NCBI RefSeq assembly: GCF_001655055.1
Contig: NZ_LXEW01000011.1
Location: 62,001 to 126,000 of the forward strand
Length of the DNA stretch: 64,000 bases
DNA from: Providencia heimbachae ATCC 35613
Lineage (GTDB): Bacteria; Pseudomonadota; Gammaproteobacteria; Enterobacterales; Enterobacteriaceae
Reading direction: 5' to 3'
Part shown: positions 35,481 through 44,988 of the stretch, one piece after another
Layout of the letters: each line of letters opens with the position of its first letter
Position numbering within the stretch: the stretch's first letter is position 1
Position numbers and translations under genes: made by a program
Notes under the pieces: generated by a model
What the model was told of the DNA's origin: nothing
Databases searched by the model: none
The model's input: only the letters and a program-made list of their open reading frames with translations

Positions 35481-36257
35481 ATGCATCAACCTGCTATCTC
35501 AAATGAATCGCTTGGTTTTTCTATCATGTTAGTCTTAGTGGCCATTTTTATCAGTCACAAAGAAAAGCTATCATTAGAAAAAGATATTATTTGGAGTACT
35601 TGTCGAGCCATTGTTCAATTATTGATCGCTGGCTATATCCTAAAATATATCTTCAATGTCGATCATAAAATTTTAACTATTGCCCTCGTCATGTTTATTT
35701 GTTTTAACGCTGCGTGGAATGCAAAAAAAAGAAGCAAGTATATCGATAAAATATTCGTCACTGCGCTTATTGCCATTACAGCAGGCACGTTCCTCACTTT
35801 ATTTGTGTTAATTTTAACTGACGCCATCGCATTTACACCTATGCAAGTCATTCCAATTACCGGAATGATAGCGGGTAACGCAATGATTGCCGTCGGCTTA
35901 TGTTTCAATAATTTAGGTCAACGCTTTGGTAGCCAACAGCAGCAAATACAAGAGATGCTAAGCCTAGGTGCGACACCAAAAATTGCTTCATCCTCTATTA
36001 TTCGCGACAGTATTAGAGCCGCTTTAATTCCAACCGTTGATTCTGCCAAAACGGTGGGGATTGTTAGCCTACCAGGTATGATGTCTGGATTAATTTTTGC
36101 AGGGGTAGACCCTTTAGAAGCCGTAAAATACCAAATAATGGTGACCTTTATGCTACTGGCTACGGCGAGCCTTTCCACAATTTTAGCCGGGTATATGACT
36201 TATATTAAATTTTACAATCAACAACACCAATTACTTATCGAAAAATTAAATAAATAA
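35481..36257 (+). CDS. fetB: Iron efflux ABC transporter permease FetB
   Basis: A 258-residue integral membrane protein of the FetB/YbbM (UPF0014) family with about seven helices. Conserved segments are CRAIVQLLIAGYILKYIF (about residues 34-51), QVIPITGMIAGNAMIAVGLC (about 115-134) and the SLGATPKIA ... IPTVDSAKTVGIVSLPGMMSGLI ABC-coupling region. It pairs with the ATPase encoded directly upstream. A hairpin terminator follows. Confidence 0.9.
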   Translation: MHQPAISNESLGFSIMLVLVAIFISHKEKLSLEKDIIWSTCRAIVQLLIAGYILKYIFNVDHKILTIALVMFICFNAAWNAKKRSKYIDKIFVTALIAITAGTFLTLFVLILTDAIAFTPMQVIPITGMIAGNAMIAVGLCFNNLGQRFGSQQQQIQEMLSLGATPKIASSSIIRDSIRAALIPTVDSAKTVGIVSLPGMMSGLIFAGVDPLEAVKYQIMVTFMLLATASLSTILAGYMTYIKFYNQQHQLLIEKLNK

Positions 36258-36263
36258 CTTTTT

Positions 36264-36301
36264 AGTTACCGATTAGTTTGTATCTATGGCAATCGGTAAC
36301 T
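36264..36301. terminator. Hairpin terminator between fetB and rbtR
   Basis: A perfect 11-bp stem AGTTACCGATT/AATCGGTAACT with a 16-base loop and a T-rich flank on each side, between convergent genes. Confidence 0.75.
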
Positions 36302-36311
36302 TTATAATATT

Positions 36312-37352
36312 TCATTGAAACTTGCTTATCGAGATCGGCGGTACCTCAATAAGCTGTATCTTGTTATTTTCTTCATCAATCAATTTAAAAACTTGCTCAA
36401 GCATTGCGGGCACATCTTGTTTGACCATTTCGATATCCTTTCCTAATAAAGCAACGAAGGGATCCCAGTCAAAACAACCGATATTCGGTTGAAACTCCCC
36501 CATAAATTGCATTTGATTCAGCCAACGCATCACCCCTTCTAAGGATATTGTTGAATTGACAAATATTCCACCTTGTACAATTTGCCAGTCAGCTTGGTTT
36601 TTATACTGATAAAAATAATCCTGCAATGCTTTTTCTGCTTTTTCTGGCGCATATCCACAAGCTAAAATATTACGTTTCGGGACCTTAATTTTTAACTCTT
36701 TATGGGCATCAATGAACCCCCGAATACGTTCTTGAGTATTATGATCATGCTGCCGTCCACCAATAAAAATAAGCGGTTTTGCCTTTTCTGTGACGGTTTG
36801 ATTTTTCAATAAAATACGTTGCGTTAATACCTTTGCTCCACTGTAATTATCAGAAATGACCGAAGGCGCTAACGTCCCCGGCAAATCTAGGTTCAAAGTC
36901 GGTACACCCGACGTGTTACATATTTCCGTAATTTTATCGGGATTGGTTGCCCCCGTAGAGATTAACCAATCAACTTGATAAGATAACATGGCACGCGCGG
37001 CTTCAAGCTCAAGCTCAGGATCTCGCCTTGAGCATGTAATAATCGGAAATAAGCCGCGTTCACGAGCCATTTCTTCAAAATGTTCGACAATAGAACCAAA
37101 GTAACGATTATCATATTTAGGCACTAACATACCGATAATTTTCGATTTATTGCTGCGTAAAAGGCTCGCTTGTTTATTTACCGAGTAATTTTGTTCCTCT
37201 GCGATACGCATAATTTTTTCAGCTAATTGCGCACTAATACGTCTTTTTTGCCAATTCCCATTTAATACCGCACTCACTGCACTCGCAGACACACCCGCTA
37301 TTTCTGCAAGGTCGTAGATCGTTGTTTTCTTATTTTGCCTGATCTTGGTCAC
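36312..37352 (-). CDS. rbtR: LacI family regulator, probable ribitol regulator RbtR
   Basis: A LacI-type regulator of 346 residues. The HTH (TTIYDLAEIAGVSASAVSAVLNGNWQKRRIS) lies near residues 9-39, then the hinge and a periplasmic-binding-protein-like sensor domain. GTG at 37352 is chosen because it places the HTH at the N-terminus as usual, with GGAG ten bases upstream. A reading from 37529 would add about 59 unrelated residues. It is divergent from rbtD-rbtK, so it is the likely ribitol/ribulose-responsive repressor. The name rests on context. Confidence 0.8.
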   Translation of the reverse strand: MTKIRQNKKTTIYDLAEIAGVSASAVSAVLNGNWQKRRISAQLAEKIMRIAEEQNYSVNKQASLLRSNKSKIIGMLVPKYDNRYFGSIVEHFEEMARERGLFPIITCSRRDPELELEAARAMLSYQVDWLISTGATNPDKITEICNTSGVPTLNLDLPGTLAPSVISDNYSGAKVLTQRILLKNQTVTEKAKPLIFIGGRQHDHNTQERIRGFIDAHKELKIKVPKRNILACGYAPEKAEKALQDYFYQYKNQADWQIVQGGIFVNSTISLEGVMRWLNQMQFMGEFQPNIGCFDWDPFVALLGKDIEMVKQDVPAMLEQVFKLIDEENNKIQLIEVPPISISKFQ

Positions 37353-37603
37353 AAATTTATATCTCCATTTTTTCCTAGCTTGACACCAAAGATGAAAAGT
37401 CGCAATACTGCTACATCGATTGAGCAATATTGAAATTGATGAAATTAGAGATGATATATAACCCTTTATCTGTCTATTAATATGATAAACAATATATCTA
37501 CCTCCCCCCAGATAGCGACCAATCCTCATCTGTGACTAATTATTATTTCATTGATTTATAAGCTTTTTCATTTTTTACTTAAATAATTATTGGAGTAATT
37601 ATT

Positions 37604-38332
37604 ATGGCTATATCTCTCGAAAACAACGTAGCTGCAATTACAGGTGCCGCTTCAGGTATCGGTCTCGAATGTGCACGCACACTGATCAAAGCAGGCGCTA
37701 AAGTTGTCCTAATTGACCGAGCAGAAGATAGACTAAATCAATTGGTCGCAGAATTAGGTGAAAATGCAATTCCATTAGTTATCGATTTAATGAAACCAGA
37801 ACAAGTCGATGGCATGTTAGCGCGTATTATCGAAAAGGCAGGCAGATTAGATATCTTTCATGCTAATGCTGGAGCTTACATTGGTGGGCCCGTAGCCGAA
37901 GGCGATCCCGATGTTTGGGATAAAGTCCTAAATTTAAATGTTAATGCCGCATTCCGCTGTGTTCGCGCAGTTCTACCACACTTTATCGCACAAAAGTCAG
38001 GCGATATTCTATTCACCAGCTCTATCGCTGGTATGGTTCCCGTAATTTGGGAGCCTATTTACACGGCATCAAAATTTGCGGTTCAAGCATTCGTTCATTC
38101 TACTCGCCGTCAGGTTTCTGAACACGGTGTCCGTGTTGGTGCTGTATTACCTGGTCCTGTTGTTACTGCGTTATTAGATGATTGGCCAAAAGAAAAACTT
38201 GAAGAAGCTTTAGCTAACGGTAGTTTAATGCAACCCATTGAAGTTGCTGAGGCTGTTCTATTCATGCTGACGCGTCCAAGAAATATTACAATTCGCGATT
38301 TAGTTATTTTACCCAATAGTGTTGACCTCTAA
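37604..38332 (+). CDS. rbtD: Ribitol 2-dehydrogenase RbtD
   Basis: A 242-residue short-chain dehydrogenase very similar along its length to Klebsiella ribitol dehydrogenase: [21 protein letters not shown] (residues 15-35), [21 protein letters not shown], the catalytic [31 protein letters not shown] and the final [12 protein letters not shown]. It oxidises ribitol to D-ribulose with NAD. GGAG precedes the start. The D-ribulokinase gene follows 38 bases later. Confidence 0.94.
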   Translation: MAISLENNVAAITGAASGIGLECARTLIKAGAKVVLIDRAEDRLNQLVAELGENAIPLVIDLMKPEQVDGMLARIIEKAGRLDIFHANAGAYIGGPVAEGDPDVWDKVLNLNVNAAFRCVRAVLPHFIAQKSGDILFTSSIAGMVPVIWEPIYTASKFAVQAFVHSTRRQVSEHGVRVGAVLPGPVVTALLDDWPKEKLEEALANGSLMQPIEVAEAVLFMLTRPRNITIRDLVILPNSVDL

Positions 38333-38370
38333 TTGCACCTTTTATTGCATACCCACTATTAGGAGGAAAA

Positions 38371-39999
38371 ATGAGTAATTCAACAAAAATAGCACCCTAT
38401 AATGACAAAGTCGTTATCGGTATTGATGTTGGCACAGGCAGCGCTCGCGCTGGTGTGTTTGATATGAACGGTAAGATGTTGGCATCCGCTAAACAAGATA
38501 TTACCCTTTTCCGTGATAACGCTCACTTTGCTGAACAATCAAGTAACGAGATATGGGAAGCCGTTTGCTTTAGCGTAAAGCAGGCAATGGTTGAATCAGG
38601 GGCAATTGCACAACAAGTTGCCGGTATTGGCTTTGATGCAACCTGTTCTTTAGTGGTGCTTGGCCATGATCAACAGCCTATTTCTGTTAGCCTTAGCGAT
38701 GATGCAAATCGCAATATTATCGTTTGGATGGATCATCGTGCAACCGAGCAAGCGGAGCGCATCAATAAATTAAAGCACCCTGTCTTGAATTATGTTGGTG
38801 GCAAAATTTCGCCTGAAATGGAAACACCTAAAATTTTGTGGCTAAAAGAAAATCGCCGCCAAACTTATGATAATGCATGGCAGTTTTTTGATTTAGCTGA
38901 TTTCTTAACATGGAAATCTACCGGTTCATTAATGCGTTCTACTTGTACTGTAACCTGTAAATGGACTTATTTAGCTCATGAAAAACGCTGGGATGTGAGT
39001 TATTTTCAGCAAATTGGTTTATCTGAACTTGCTGATGAAAATTTCAGCCGAATTGGGCAAGAAATTGTTGAGCCCGGAACGCCTTGTGGCCAAGGTTTAA
39101 CGGAACAAGCGGCACAACATATGGGGCTTTTAGTCGGTACTCCCGTTGCTGCTGGAATGATTGATGCCCATGCAGGCGGTATTGGTACTGTTGGTGTCAA
39201 TGGTGATGCCACTGCAAATATGGCCTATGTATTTGGTACTTCATCTTGTACGATGACAACAACTCAAGAACCCGTATTTATTCCCGGAGTTTGGGGGCCA
39301 TACTACTGCGCCATGGTTCCAGGTATGTGGTTAAATGAGGGGGGGCAAAGTGCAGCTGGTGCAGCCATCGACCAATTACTTTCTCTTCATCCAGCCACCA
39401 TTGATGCAAAAATTATGGCGAAAGGACTAGGCAAGTCTTTACCCGTAATGTTGGCTGACATGGTACTCGAAAAATCATCAACACCTTCCCAATCGGTTGA
39501 ATTAGCAAAAGGTATCCATATCATTCCTGAATTTTTAGGAAATCGAGCACCTTTTGCAGATCCACACGCACGAGCTGTAATCGCAGGGCTTTCAATGGAT
39601 AATAGCCTAGAAAATTTATTGGCTTTCTATATTGCTGGCATATGCGGTATCGGCTATGGCTTGAAGCAAATTATTGAAGCTCAAGCTCAGTCCGGTGCAA
39701 GCATTAAAAATATTGTCGTGAGTGGAGGCGCAGGACAGCACCCGCTGATCCGTCAATTGCTTGCAGATACTTGTGGCGTTCCGGTTATCTCAACTCAAGC
39801 AAGTGAACCGGTTTTACTGGGTTCCGCGATCCTAGGTGCAGTCGCTGGCGGTGTTTGTGAGAATGTTGCTGAAGCAATGGACCAATTTTCAAGTATTGAC
39901 CTGACCTACCAAGCTAACGAATATTATCAAGAACATCATAACATTCGCTATGTATCATTTTTACATTTACAGCAATGTGCAAGAAACCTGAAAGGATAG
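38371..39999 (+). CDS. rbtK: D-ribulokinase RbtK (FGGY family)
   Basis: A 542-residue FGGY-family kinase of the ribulokinase subgroup. The phosphate loop IGIDVGTGSARAGVFD is near residues 17-32, WMDHRA near 116, GMIDAHAGGIGTVG near 262 and the second phosphate loop VSGGAGQHPLIRQLLAD near 449. It phosphorylates D-ribulose to D-ribulose 5-phosphate. It follows rbtD in one operon, preceded by AGGAGG. No transporter gene follows, unlike the Klebsiella rbt operon, and the transcript ends in a terminator. Confidence 0.92.
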   Translation: MSNSTKIAPYNDKVVIGIDVGTGSARAGVFDMNGKMLASAKQDITLFRDNAHFAEQSSNEIWEAVCFSVKQAMVESGAIAQQVAGIGFDATCSLVVLGHDQQPISVSLSDDANRNIIVWMDHRATEQAERINKLKHPVLNYVGGKISPEMETPKILWLKENRRQTYDNAWQFFDLADFLTWKSTGSLMRSTCTVTCKWTYLAHEKRWDVSYFQQIGLSELADENFSRIGQEIVEPGTPCGQGLTEQAAQHMGLLVGTPVAAGMIDAHAGGIGTVGVNGDATANMAYVFGTSSCTMTTTQEPVFIPGVWGPYYCAMVPGMWLNEGGQSAAGAAIDQLLSLHPATIDAKIMAKGLGKSLPVMLADMVLEKSSTPSQSVELAKGIHIIPEFLGNRAPFADPHARAVIAGLSMDNSLENLLAFYIAGICGIGYGLKQIIEAQAQSGASIKNIVVSGGAGQHPLIRQLLADTCGVPVISTQASEPVLLGSAILGAVAGGVCENVAEAMDQFSSIDLTYQANEYYQEHHNIRYVSFLHLQQCARNLKG

Positions 40000-40007
40000 G
40001 CTTATTA

Positions 40008-40039
40008 TAGAGAAAGTTTTAACCAACTTTCTCTATTTT
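40008..40039 (+). terminator. Rho-independent terminator of rbtDK
   Basis: A perfect 11-bp stem TAGAGAAAGTT/AACTTTCTCTA with a six-base loop and a following TTTTC tail, right after the rbtK stop. Confidence 0.8.
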
Positions 40040-40069
40040 CAATTAATGCTCAAAAATAGACATTAAGGG

Positions 40070-40459
40070 TTAATAACAATATTTTTGCCATAATGACTCC
40101 GCCATCTCCATTGGCAACAAATCATAATCCCCTTCAACTAAAGGTATGGATAACGATATCTTTCCATCATGACCACTGTAAACTTTGACAACGAATTTTT
40201 TATATCCTTCAAGCTTTGCATTTTTGACTCTAAACACTTCACCGCAAACATAGCCAAGATCGCCCTTATCTGCAGTTTGACGAATAAAATTATATTTTAC
40301 ATTTTTAAATGATGCTGTTTCAGGATAAGACAAATAATCCTCAACACTACTTTTAGCTAAGCTGATTAAATCAGGCGTAGGTGAATAATTCATTGTGATC
40401 CCTAATAAAAAAGAGCAGCCCGTTAGCAACAAAATGGTGAGCAATTTTATCAAATTCAT
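40070..40459 (-). CDS. Small predicted lipoprotein of unknown function
   Basis: A 129-residue protein with a lipoprotein signal: LIKLLTILLLTGCS, lipobox LTGC with Cys15 as the likely lipidated residue. The mature region contains SVEDYLSYPETASFKNVKYN, then GYVCGEVFRVKNA and a final LWQKYC, with two further cysteines that could pair. The pattern (a SYPETASF helix followed by an antiparallel sheet around CGEVFRVKN) recurs in small enterobacterial exported proteins of unknown role. It stands alone beside an AT-rich gene-free region. Confidence 0.7.
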   Translation of the reverse strand: MNLIKLLTILLLTGCSFLLGITMNYSPTPDLISLAKSSVEDYLSYPETASFKNVKYNFIRQTADKGDLGYVCGEVFRVKNAKLEGYKKFVVKVYSGHDGKISLSIPLVEGDYDLLPMEMAESLWQKYCY

Positions 40460-41489
40460 ATTTTAAGCTCTCATAAAACTATGTATTACCACAAATTGGC
40501 CACATGCCAATAAATTATATCAAAAGGTAAATAAAGAGTGTTCATGTAATATTTAAGTCAAAAACCACTTAAATTTATCTTATTAAATAGTGCTAATTTA
40601 GGTAATAATTACCTAGAAACCTCATCATTAGTAAAAACGATAAAAAACAATTATAAAACACGCATTAAGCGTATTTATATGCTTTTACCTTTAAGGTGAG
40701 TAAGTATATCAGCATTATTCAAAGAACATAAATAGTAAACGAAAGATTAACTGTTGCAATTTGTATTTTTTAGCATGTAAATATTTCATACTTACATAAT
40801 AAAAACACTAATTCAGCTTAACTGTTCATTATTCTTTAGTTTTATTAATATTAAAGATATAAATAAATAATTCAATTTAAGAATAACCATTTCAAATTGT
40901 AAATTAACGCATTAATTGCGTTGATTTACTCAATTATTGCGTTAATTGTAAAATCTTATATTGCAAATAATATTTAAAACTTTTATTTCAAAAATACACA
41001 AATATAGACTGAATTTAATTTATTGTTATTTTTCAATGAGTAAATGTAATTATGACGGTAAATTGAATACCTAATAGAGGATTAAAGAAAACAACAAAAA
41101 AGAGTGTAAATGATTAAAAATGAGTATAGCAATATAATTTTATTAAAAATATATAAATACACTATATAAGAAGCACCTTTATCCACATGAAAACAAAGGA
41201 ATTGAGTATTTTTCAATTCAAAGGTCATTTTGTTTTATGGTAAAAATAATTTTTAACAAAATATAAACAATTAATAACTCATAAGAATATTTAATTATAA
41301 AACCACACAAAACAGACACTATTATAGACACATCCATTACATTTAGTATAAAACAACTTATAATTTTACAGAATATTCTTATCCCCATTAATCTATAACG
41401 TAAATATAAAATTATCCGACTATTCGTGATAAAAAATTTTCTTGGAGTCATGTAGCATCTATTCACTTAAAAATAGGGTAAGCCAAACC
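40460..41489. other. AT-rich gene-poor region
   Basis: About 1 kb, markedly richer in A and T than its surroundings, with no convincing gene on either strand. It contains a cluster of TGCGTTRATT motifs (one inverted, two direct) at about 40902-40947. The base composition suggests either foreign DNA silenced by H-NS or degraded sequence. Confidence 0.55.
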
Positions 41490-41780
41490 ATGACACACAT
41501 TCAATTATTACTACTTGCAACCAATAACATAAAAAATAATACAACATTAAGTCACGCCCAAGAATCCTATGTATATCAATATTATCACTCAAATATTGCT
41601 AACAAATATTCCTGTATTAGTGATTTTTTAGATGTATTTATTAAACAAACAACCTCCGCTTTAGAGAGTGATCCAAGCTTGAATCAACAACGTCAACGCA
41701 TCTATGCAGAAATTGAAAGTTATATAGCCACTGCTGAAACTCGCTTTATTCAACGCCAACAAGCGTTACAAAAAAAGTAA
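41490..41780 (+). CDS. Small uncharacterised helical protein
   Basis: A 96-residue polar protein. It begins MTHIQLLLLATNNIKNN and is then rich in Gln, Tyr, Ser and Glu, with two long predicted helices (about residues 23-50 and 58-94). There is no signal peptide, membrane helix or metal motif. The ATG at 41490 is chosen over 41442 because the longer form overlaps a region without ribosome site. A weak AGGG lies upstream. It is followed by a good terminator hairpin, which supports it being a real transcript. I do not recognise the family. Confidence 0.5.
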   Translation: MTHIQLLLLATNNIKNNTTLSHAQESYVYQYYHSNIANKYSCISDFLDVFIKQTTSALESDPSLNQQRQRIYAEIESYIATAETRFIQRQQALQKK

Positions 41781-41795
41781 GGTGATATAAATGAT

Positions 41796-41820
41796 GAAGG
41801 CCTGCAATTAAGAGGCCTTC
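41796..41820. terminator. Hairpin terminator between convergent genes
   Basis: A perfect eight-bp GC-rich stem GAAGGCCT/AGGCCTTC with a nine-base loop, between the small helical protein and the exported phosphatase-fold gene. Confidence 0.7.
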
Positions 41821-41851
41821 GCTATTATCTACCTATTTCTATTGTGACCGT

Positions 41852-42751
41852 TTATTGTTCCTGTAACTCTAGCTCTGCGATAACAGGAAGGTGATCACTC
41901 ACACTTGACCATTGAAATTCTGGGCTATCTGTAGGGATTTTCATATTTTTAACATCCCAAACCTGCCCTTTGAATGTGAAAATATGATCGATATCAATAG
42001 CAGGATTAACCGCAGGCCATGTCCGATAATCAACGCCCTTTTTCGCTACAGGGTTCCATAAATAACGAATTTCTTGTGTCGGCTGTTCATTGGCGGTCGA
42101 ATTAAAATCACCAGCCAGAATTTTAATCGAAGCGGCTATATTGTCGAAACCCGTTTCTGTGTCACCAATACTTGCATCTAAAATATGACGAACTTGGCCA
42201 ATACGAACTGTAGGATCTTTTTGCCAATCTAAATGAGTACCCATAATAATGATTGGTGCATCGAAACCCGGTTTACTAATCTGCGACAATAAAACAACTC
42301 GTTGCTCTGCTTCTCCCGATGGAAGGTTAATTACTTGGGACTTTTCAATTTTATACTTTGATAAAATACCTACTCCGTATTCCCCACCATCAAAATCAAG
42401 TGCTTTACCGAAAGCAAAATCCATTTTGTTTGCTTTTGCTATTTCTTCTAGCTGATGTACGTTTTTACTACGAGCCGTTTTATTATCAATCTCAGTTAAA
42501 ACAATAACATCAGCATCTATTTTAGCGATGGCATTACTCAGATTATTCAGATTGCTCACATCCTGAGAAAGCTCATTTTTACCTATATTATAAGTAGCAA
42601 TTTTTATTGTAGGCTTATTTTGAGTGTAAACTTTGTTTGGTGTTCCACCATTTTGAACCATAAGAACTTCAGAACCTGTTGTGGCCGCAGTCGCACCACA
42701 AGAAACTAAAATTGCTGCTGAAACTATTGTTTTTAATAATTTTATTTTCAT
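41852..42751 (-). CDS. Exported endonuclease/exonuclease/phosphatase family protein
   Basis: A 299-residue protein with an export signal (KIKLLKTIVSAAILVSCGATA) followed by a DNase I-like EEP domain. Catalytic motifs are ATYNIG (about residue 54), VLTEID, GTHLDWQ, ILAGDFNST and the C-terminal SDHLPV, all intact. The signal contains LVSC (Cys18), which fits a lipobox, so it may be a lipoprotein rather than soluble. The family includes nucleases, phospholipases and phosphodiesterases, and the substrate is not evident. The ATG is the internal one, directly at the signal peptide. Confidence 0.82.
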   Translation of the reverse strand: MKIKLLKTIVSAAILVSCGATAATTGSEVLMVQNGGTPNKVYTQNKPTIKIATYNIGKNELSQDVSNLNNLSNAIAKIDADVIVLTEIDNKTARSKNVHQLEEIAKANKMDFAFGKALDFDGGEYGVGILSKYKIEKSQVINLPSGEAEQRVVLLSQISKPGFDAPIIIMGTHLDWQKDPTVRIGQVRHILDASIGDTETGFDNIAASIKILAGDFNSTANEQPTQEIRYLWNPVAKKGVDYRTWPAVNPAIDIDHIFTFKGQVWDVKNMKIPTDSPEFQWSSVSDHLPVIAELELQEQ

Positions 42752-42951
42752 AACTTCCCCTGAAATCATCTACATGAAAAATGGATCTATATGTGAAGGT
42801 ATTTTCAATATACGACGAATAAAATCAGATAGTACACGCCATACAGGATGGTAATGAGCCACCATCCCCTATACGCTACCATGAAATAAAAATGATACAG
42901 TGACTTGGCTAGCAATCTTATTTCGACATGAAAAAAAACAATTATTATATT

Positions 42952-43986
42952 TTATGCACTTTGTCTTGCTTCAAACTTATATGGAAAAATAATTTCTTCA
43001 TGCACAGCTTCATAATCATAGTCAGCATCTGCTAACCACTTTTGTATTTTTTTTGCTGTTTCACGCGCAATTTTACTGTAATCAATACGTACAGAGGTTA
43101 GTGATGGATGAATATGATCACAATTAGAAGAACCTTCGACACAAGCAACAGATAACATTCTAGGCACTTGAATCAACCTTCTTTGGCACTCAAACATGAC
43201 ACCTAAAGCTATCATTTCATGGCTACAAATAACGGCTTCTAAATCGGGTTGGCGAGTGAGCATTTCACTAATTGCCTGACGCCCAAAATCCATGGTTGCA
43301 ACATAAGGCGTTGTAATACTTTGGTCTGCACTTTGATTATGACTGAGCATCGCTTTATTCCAACCACTTAATTGCTGACTTTGGATTTTGCTGTCCATTT
43401 GCGCACCAATGTAACCAATTTTTTTATGGCCTTTTTCCAATAAGTAGCGTGTTAAAAAATTAACCGCCTCACCAATATTACTTTTTATACTCAACGTAAA
43501 AGGATGTATTGACTCCCCCGCGACATTAATTACGGGAATATCGATATTTTTTAGGTAAGTAAATACATTTTCAGAATTAATTGCGCCGAAAATAACGAGA
43601 GCTGCAGGATTGCTTTGCAGCAATGTAAACAAGACCTCTGATTCTTTCTTTTGCTGATAGTCATGGCTACCAATAACCACTTGATAACTATTTTTGTTCA
43701 GTACTTCTTGTAATGATTGCAGAAATACTGAGCTAGCATTATCTCTCAATGAAGGGACTAATACCGCAACTGTCCGGCTTTGACCTGATGCCAAAATCCC
43801 GGCCGCTGAGTTAGGAATATAACCAAGTTCTTCGACCGCACTATTAATTTTTTCTCTCAGCTTATCAGAAACAAGCTCTGGTGTGCGTAAAGCCCGAGAT
43901 ACCGTCATTGACCCTACACCAGCATGTTTAGCAACATCCTGTAATGTAACTCGCCCTGTATTTTTTCGCTTTCGTATTTTTTGCAT
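42952..43986 (-). CDS. LacI/GntR-type sugar regulator of the PTS genes
   Basis: A 344-residue LacI-family repressor. The HTH VTLQDVAKHAGVGSMTVSRALRTPELVS (residues 13-40) is followed by the hinge and a sensor domain with ALVIFGAINSEN, KKIGYIGAQMDSK and VCSHEMIALG-like segments. The VGSMTVSRALR recognition helix is of the GntR/IdnR type. It is divergent from an ascorbate-family PTS, and the shared intergenic region has palindromes with the central CG of LacI-family operators. It therefore likely represses those genes until their sugar is present. Confidence 0.87.
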   Translation of the reverse strand: MQKIRKRKNTGRVTLQDVAKHAGVGSMTVSRALRTPELVSDKLREKINSAVEELGYIPNSAAGILASGQSRTVAVLVPSLRDNASSVFLQSLQEVLNKNSYQVVIGSHDYQQKKESEVLFTLLQSNPAALVIFGAINSENVFTYLKNIDIPVINVAGESIHPFTLSIKSNIGEAVNFLTRYLLEKGHKKIGYIGAQMDSKIQSQQLSGWNKAMLSHNQSADQSITTPYVATMDFGRQAISEMLTRQPDLEAVICSHEMIALGVMFECQRRLIQVPRMLSVACVEGSSNCDHIHPSLTSVRIDYSKIARETAKKIQKWLADADYDYEAVHEEIIFPYKFEARQSA

Positions 43987-44104
43987 GAAATATTTTTAGT
44001 TCGCTTAACCTCATATTTATCGTGACTAACTTACCACAGGTTGAATTTGTTAATTAAGCCACAAACCGCCTTGTTTCGCTTTTATTGGTTATATTTGCTC
44101 AAAA

Positions 44105-44118
44105 TGATAGCGCTATCA
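44105..44118. promoter_or_regulatory. LacI-family operator O1
   Basis: TGATAGCGCTATCA, a perfect 14-bp palindrome with central CG, between the divergent LacI-type gene and the PTS genes. Confidence 0.75.
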
Positions 44119-44138
44119 CGAAAATGAACAATACAGCT

Positions 44139-44152
44139 AGATAGCGCTACCA
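44139..44152. promoter_or_regulatory. LacI-family operator O2
   Basis: AGATAGCGCTACCA-like copy of the preceding palindrome, matching it in most positions including the central ATAGCGCTA. Centre-to-centre distance is 34 bases. Confidence 0.65.
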
Positions 44153-44221
44153 TAGATCACTACTATTCACTCACTTAATATAAAAGCTAAAAAATGTGTA
44201 ACGATACCAGGAGTCAATTTA

Positions 44222-44668
44222 ATGTTAACAACATTACTAACACCTAACGTCATTCAAGTCGTAGAAAGCGTGGATGATTGGCGTGATGCGATTAAAGTAG
44301 CCTGTAATCCATTAATTAATAATAAGTTCATCGAACCAAGATATATTGATGCCATCATTCAGTCCCATGAAAAAATAGGCCCTTACTATGTTTTAGGCCC
44401 TGGGATTGCAATGCCCCATGCTCGTCCTGAAGATGGTGTCAATCAGCTCTCGCTTGGACTCACTGTGATTAAGCAAGGTGTTGAGTTTGGCTCTGACGGT
44501 AATGACCCAATCAAATTACTTATCGTACTTGCTGCTACCGATAGCAATAGCCACATTGGCGCCATCGCTAAACTTGCAGAGCTATTTGATAATCAAGATG
44601 ATATTGATAGCATCATGCAATCAGAAAACGTAAATGACATTCTTAATGTCATCTCTAAATACGAATAA
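44222..44668 (+). CDS. PTS EIIA component, ascorbate/mannitol-type
   Basis: A 148-residue EIIA of the fructose-mannitol/SgaA (UlaC) type. The phosphorylated histidine lies in GPGIAMPHARPEDG (about His62). It would pass phosphate from HPr to the EIIB encoded 21 bases downstream. The gene is first in a three-gene PTS operon under a divergent LacI-type regulator. Family assignment is good, while the sugar is unknown because no catabolic genes follow. Confidence 0.88.
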   Translation: MLTTLLTPNVIQVVESVDDWRDAIKVACNPLINNKFIEPRYIDAIIQSHEKIGPYYVLGPGIAMPHARPEDGVNQLSLGLTVIKQGVEFGSDGNDPIKLLIVLAATDSNSHIGAIAKLAELFDNQDDIDSIMQSENVNDILNVISKYE

Positions 44669-44689
44669 TTTAGTCATAAGGTAAATACT

Positions 44690-44977
44690 ATGAAAATCAC
44701 TGTTGTTTGTGGAAATGGTTTAGGTACAAGTTTAATGATGGAAATGAGCATCAAGACTATCTTAAAAGATTTGCAAGTTAATGCGGATGTTGACCACGTT
44801 GATCTTGGTTCAGCCAAGGGAACTGTCAGCGATATTTTTGTCGGTACAAAAGATATTGCAGAGCAACTCGTTGCCCAACAAGTTGGTGGTGAAATTGTTG
44901 CACTCGAAAATATGATAGACAAAGTGGCAATGAAAGAACGCCTCAGTGTCGCTTTACATAAACTCGGCGCGATGTAA
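44690..44977 (+). CDS. PTS EIIB component, ascorbate (UlaB/SgaB) type
   Basis: A 95-residue EIIB with the phosphorylated cysteine Cys7 in VVCGNGLGTSLMMEM, then VNADVDHVDL and a GTKDIAEQL stretch, typical of the lactose/galactitol/ascorbate superfamily. It is flanked by its EIIA and EIIC partners. It has the expected full length. Confidence 0.9.
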   Translation: MKITVVCGNGLGTSLMMEMSIKTILKDLQVNADVDHVDLGSAKGTVSDIFVGTKDIAEQLVAQQVGGEIVALENMIDKVAMKERLSVALHKLGAM

Positions 44978-44988
44978 GCGGAGGCAAT

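Noticed and set aside
37353-37529. N-terminal extension of the LacI-type regulator next to rbtD
   Set aside because: About 59 residues unlike the family would precede the HTH. The GTG at 37352 with GGAG upstream gives a normal LacI start.
41187-41243. 18-codon peptide beginning MKTKELS
   Set aside because: No ribosome site or conserved context. An ORF this short is expected by chance.
41218-41466. 82-codon hydrophobic ORF on the minus strand
   Set aside because: It lies in very AT-rich DNA, lacks a ribosome site, is rich in Ile/Tyr as expected from composition, and overlaps the start region of the plus-strand gene.
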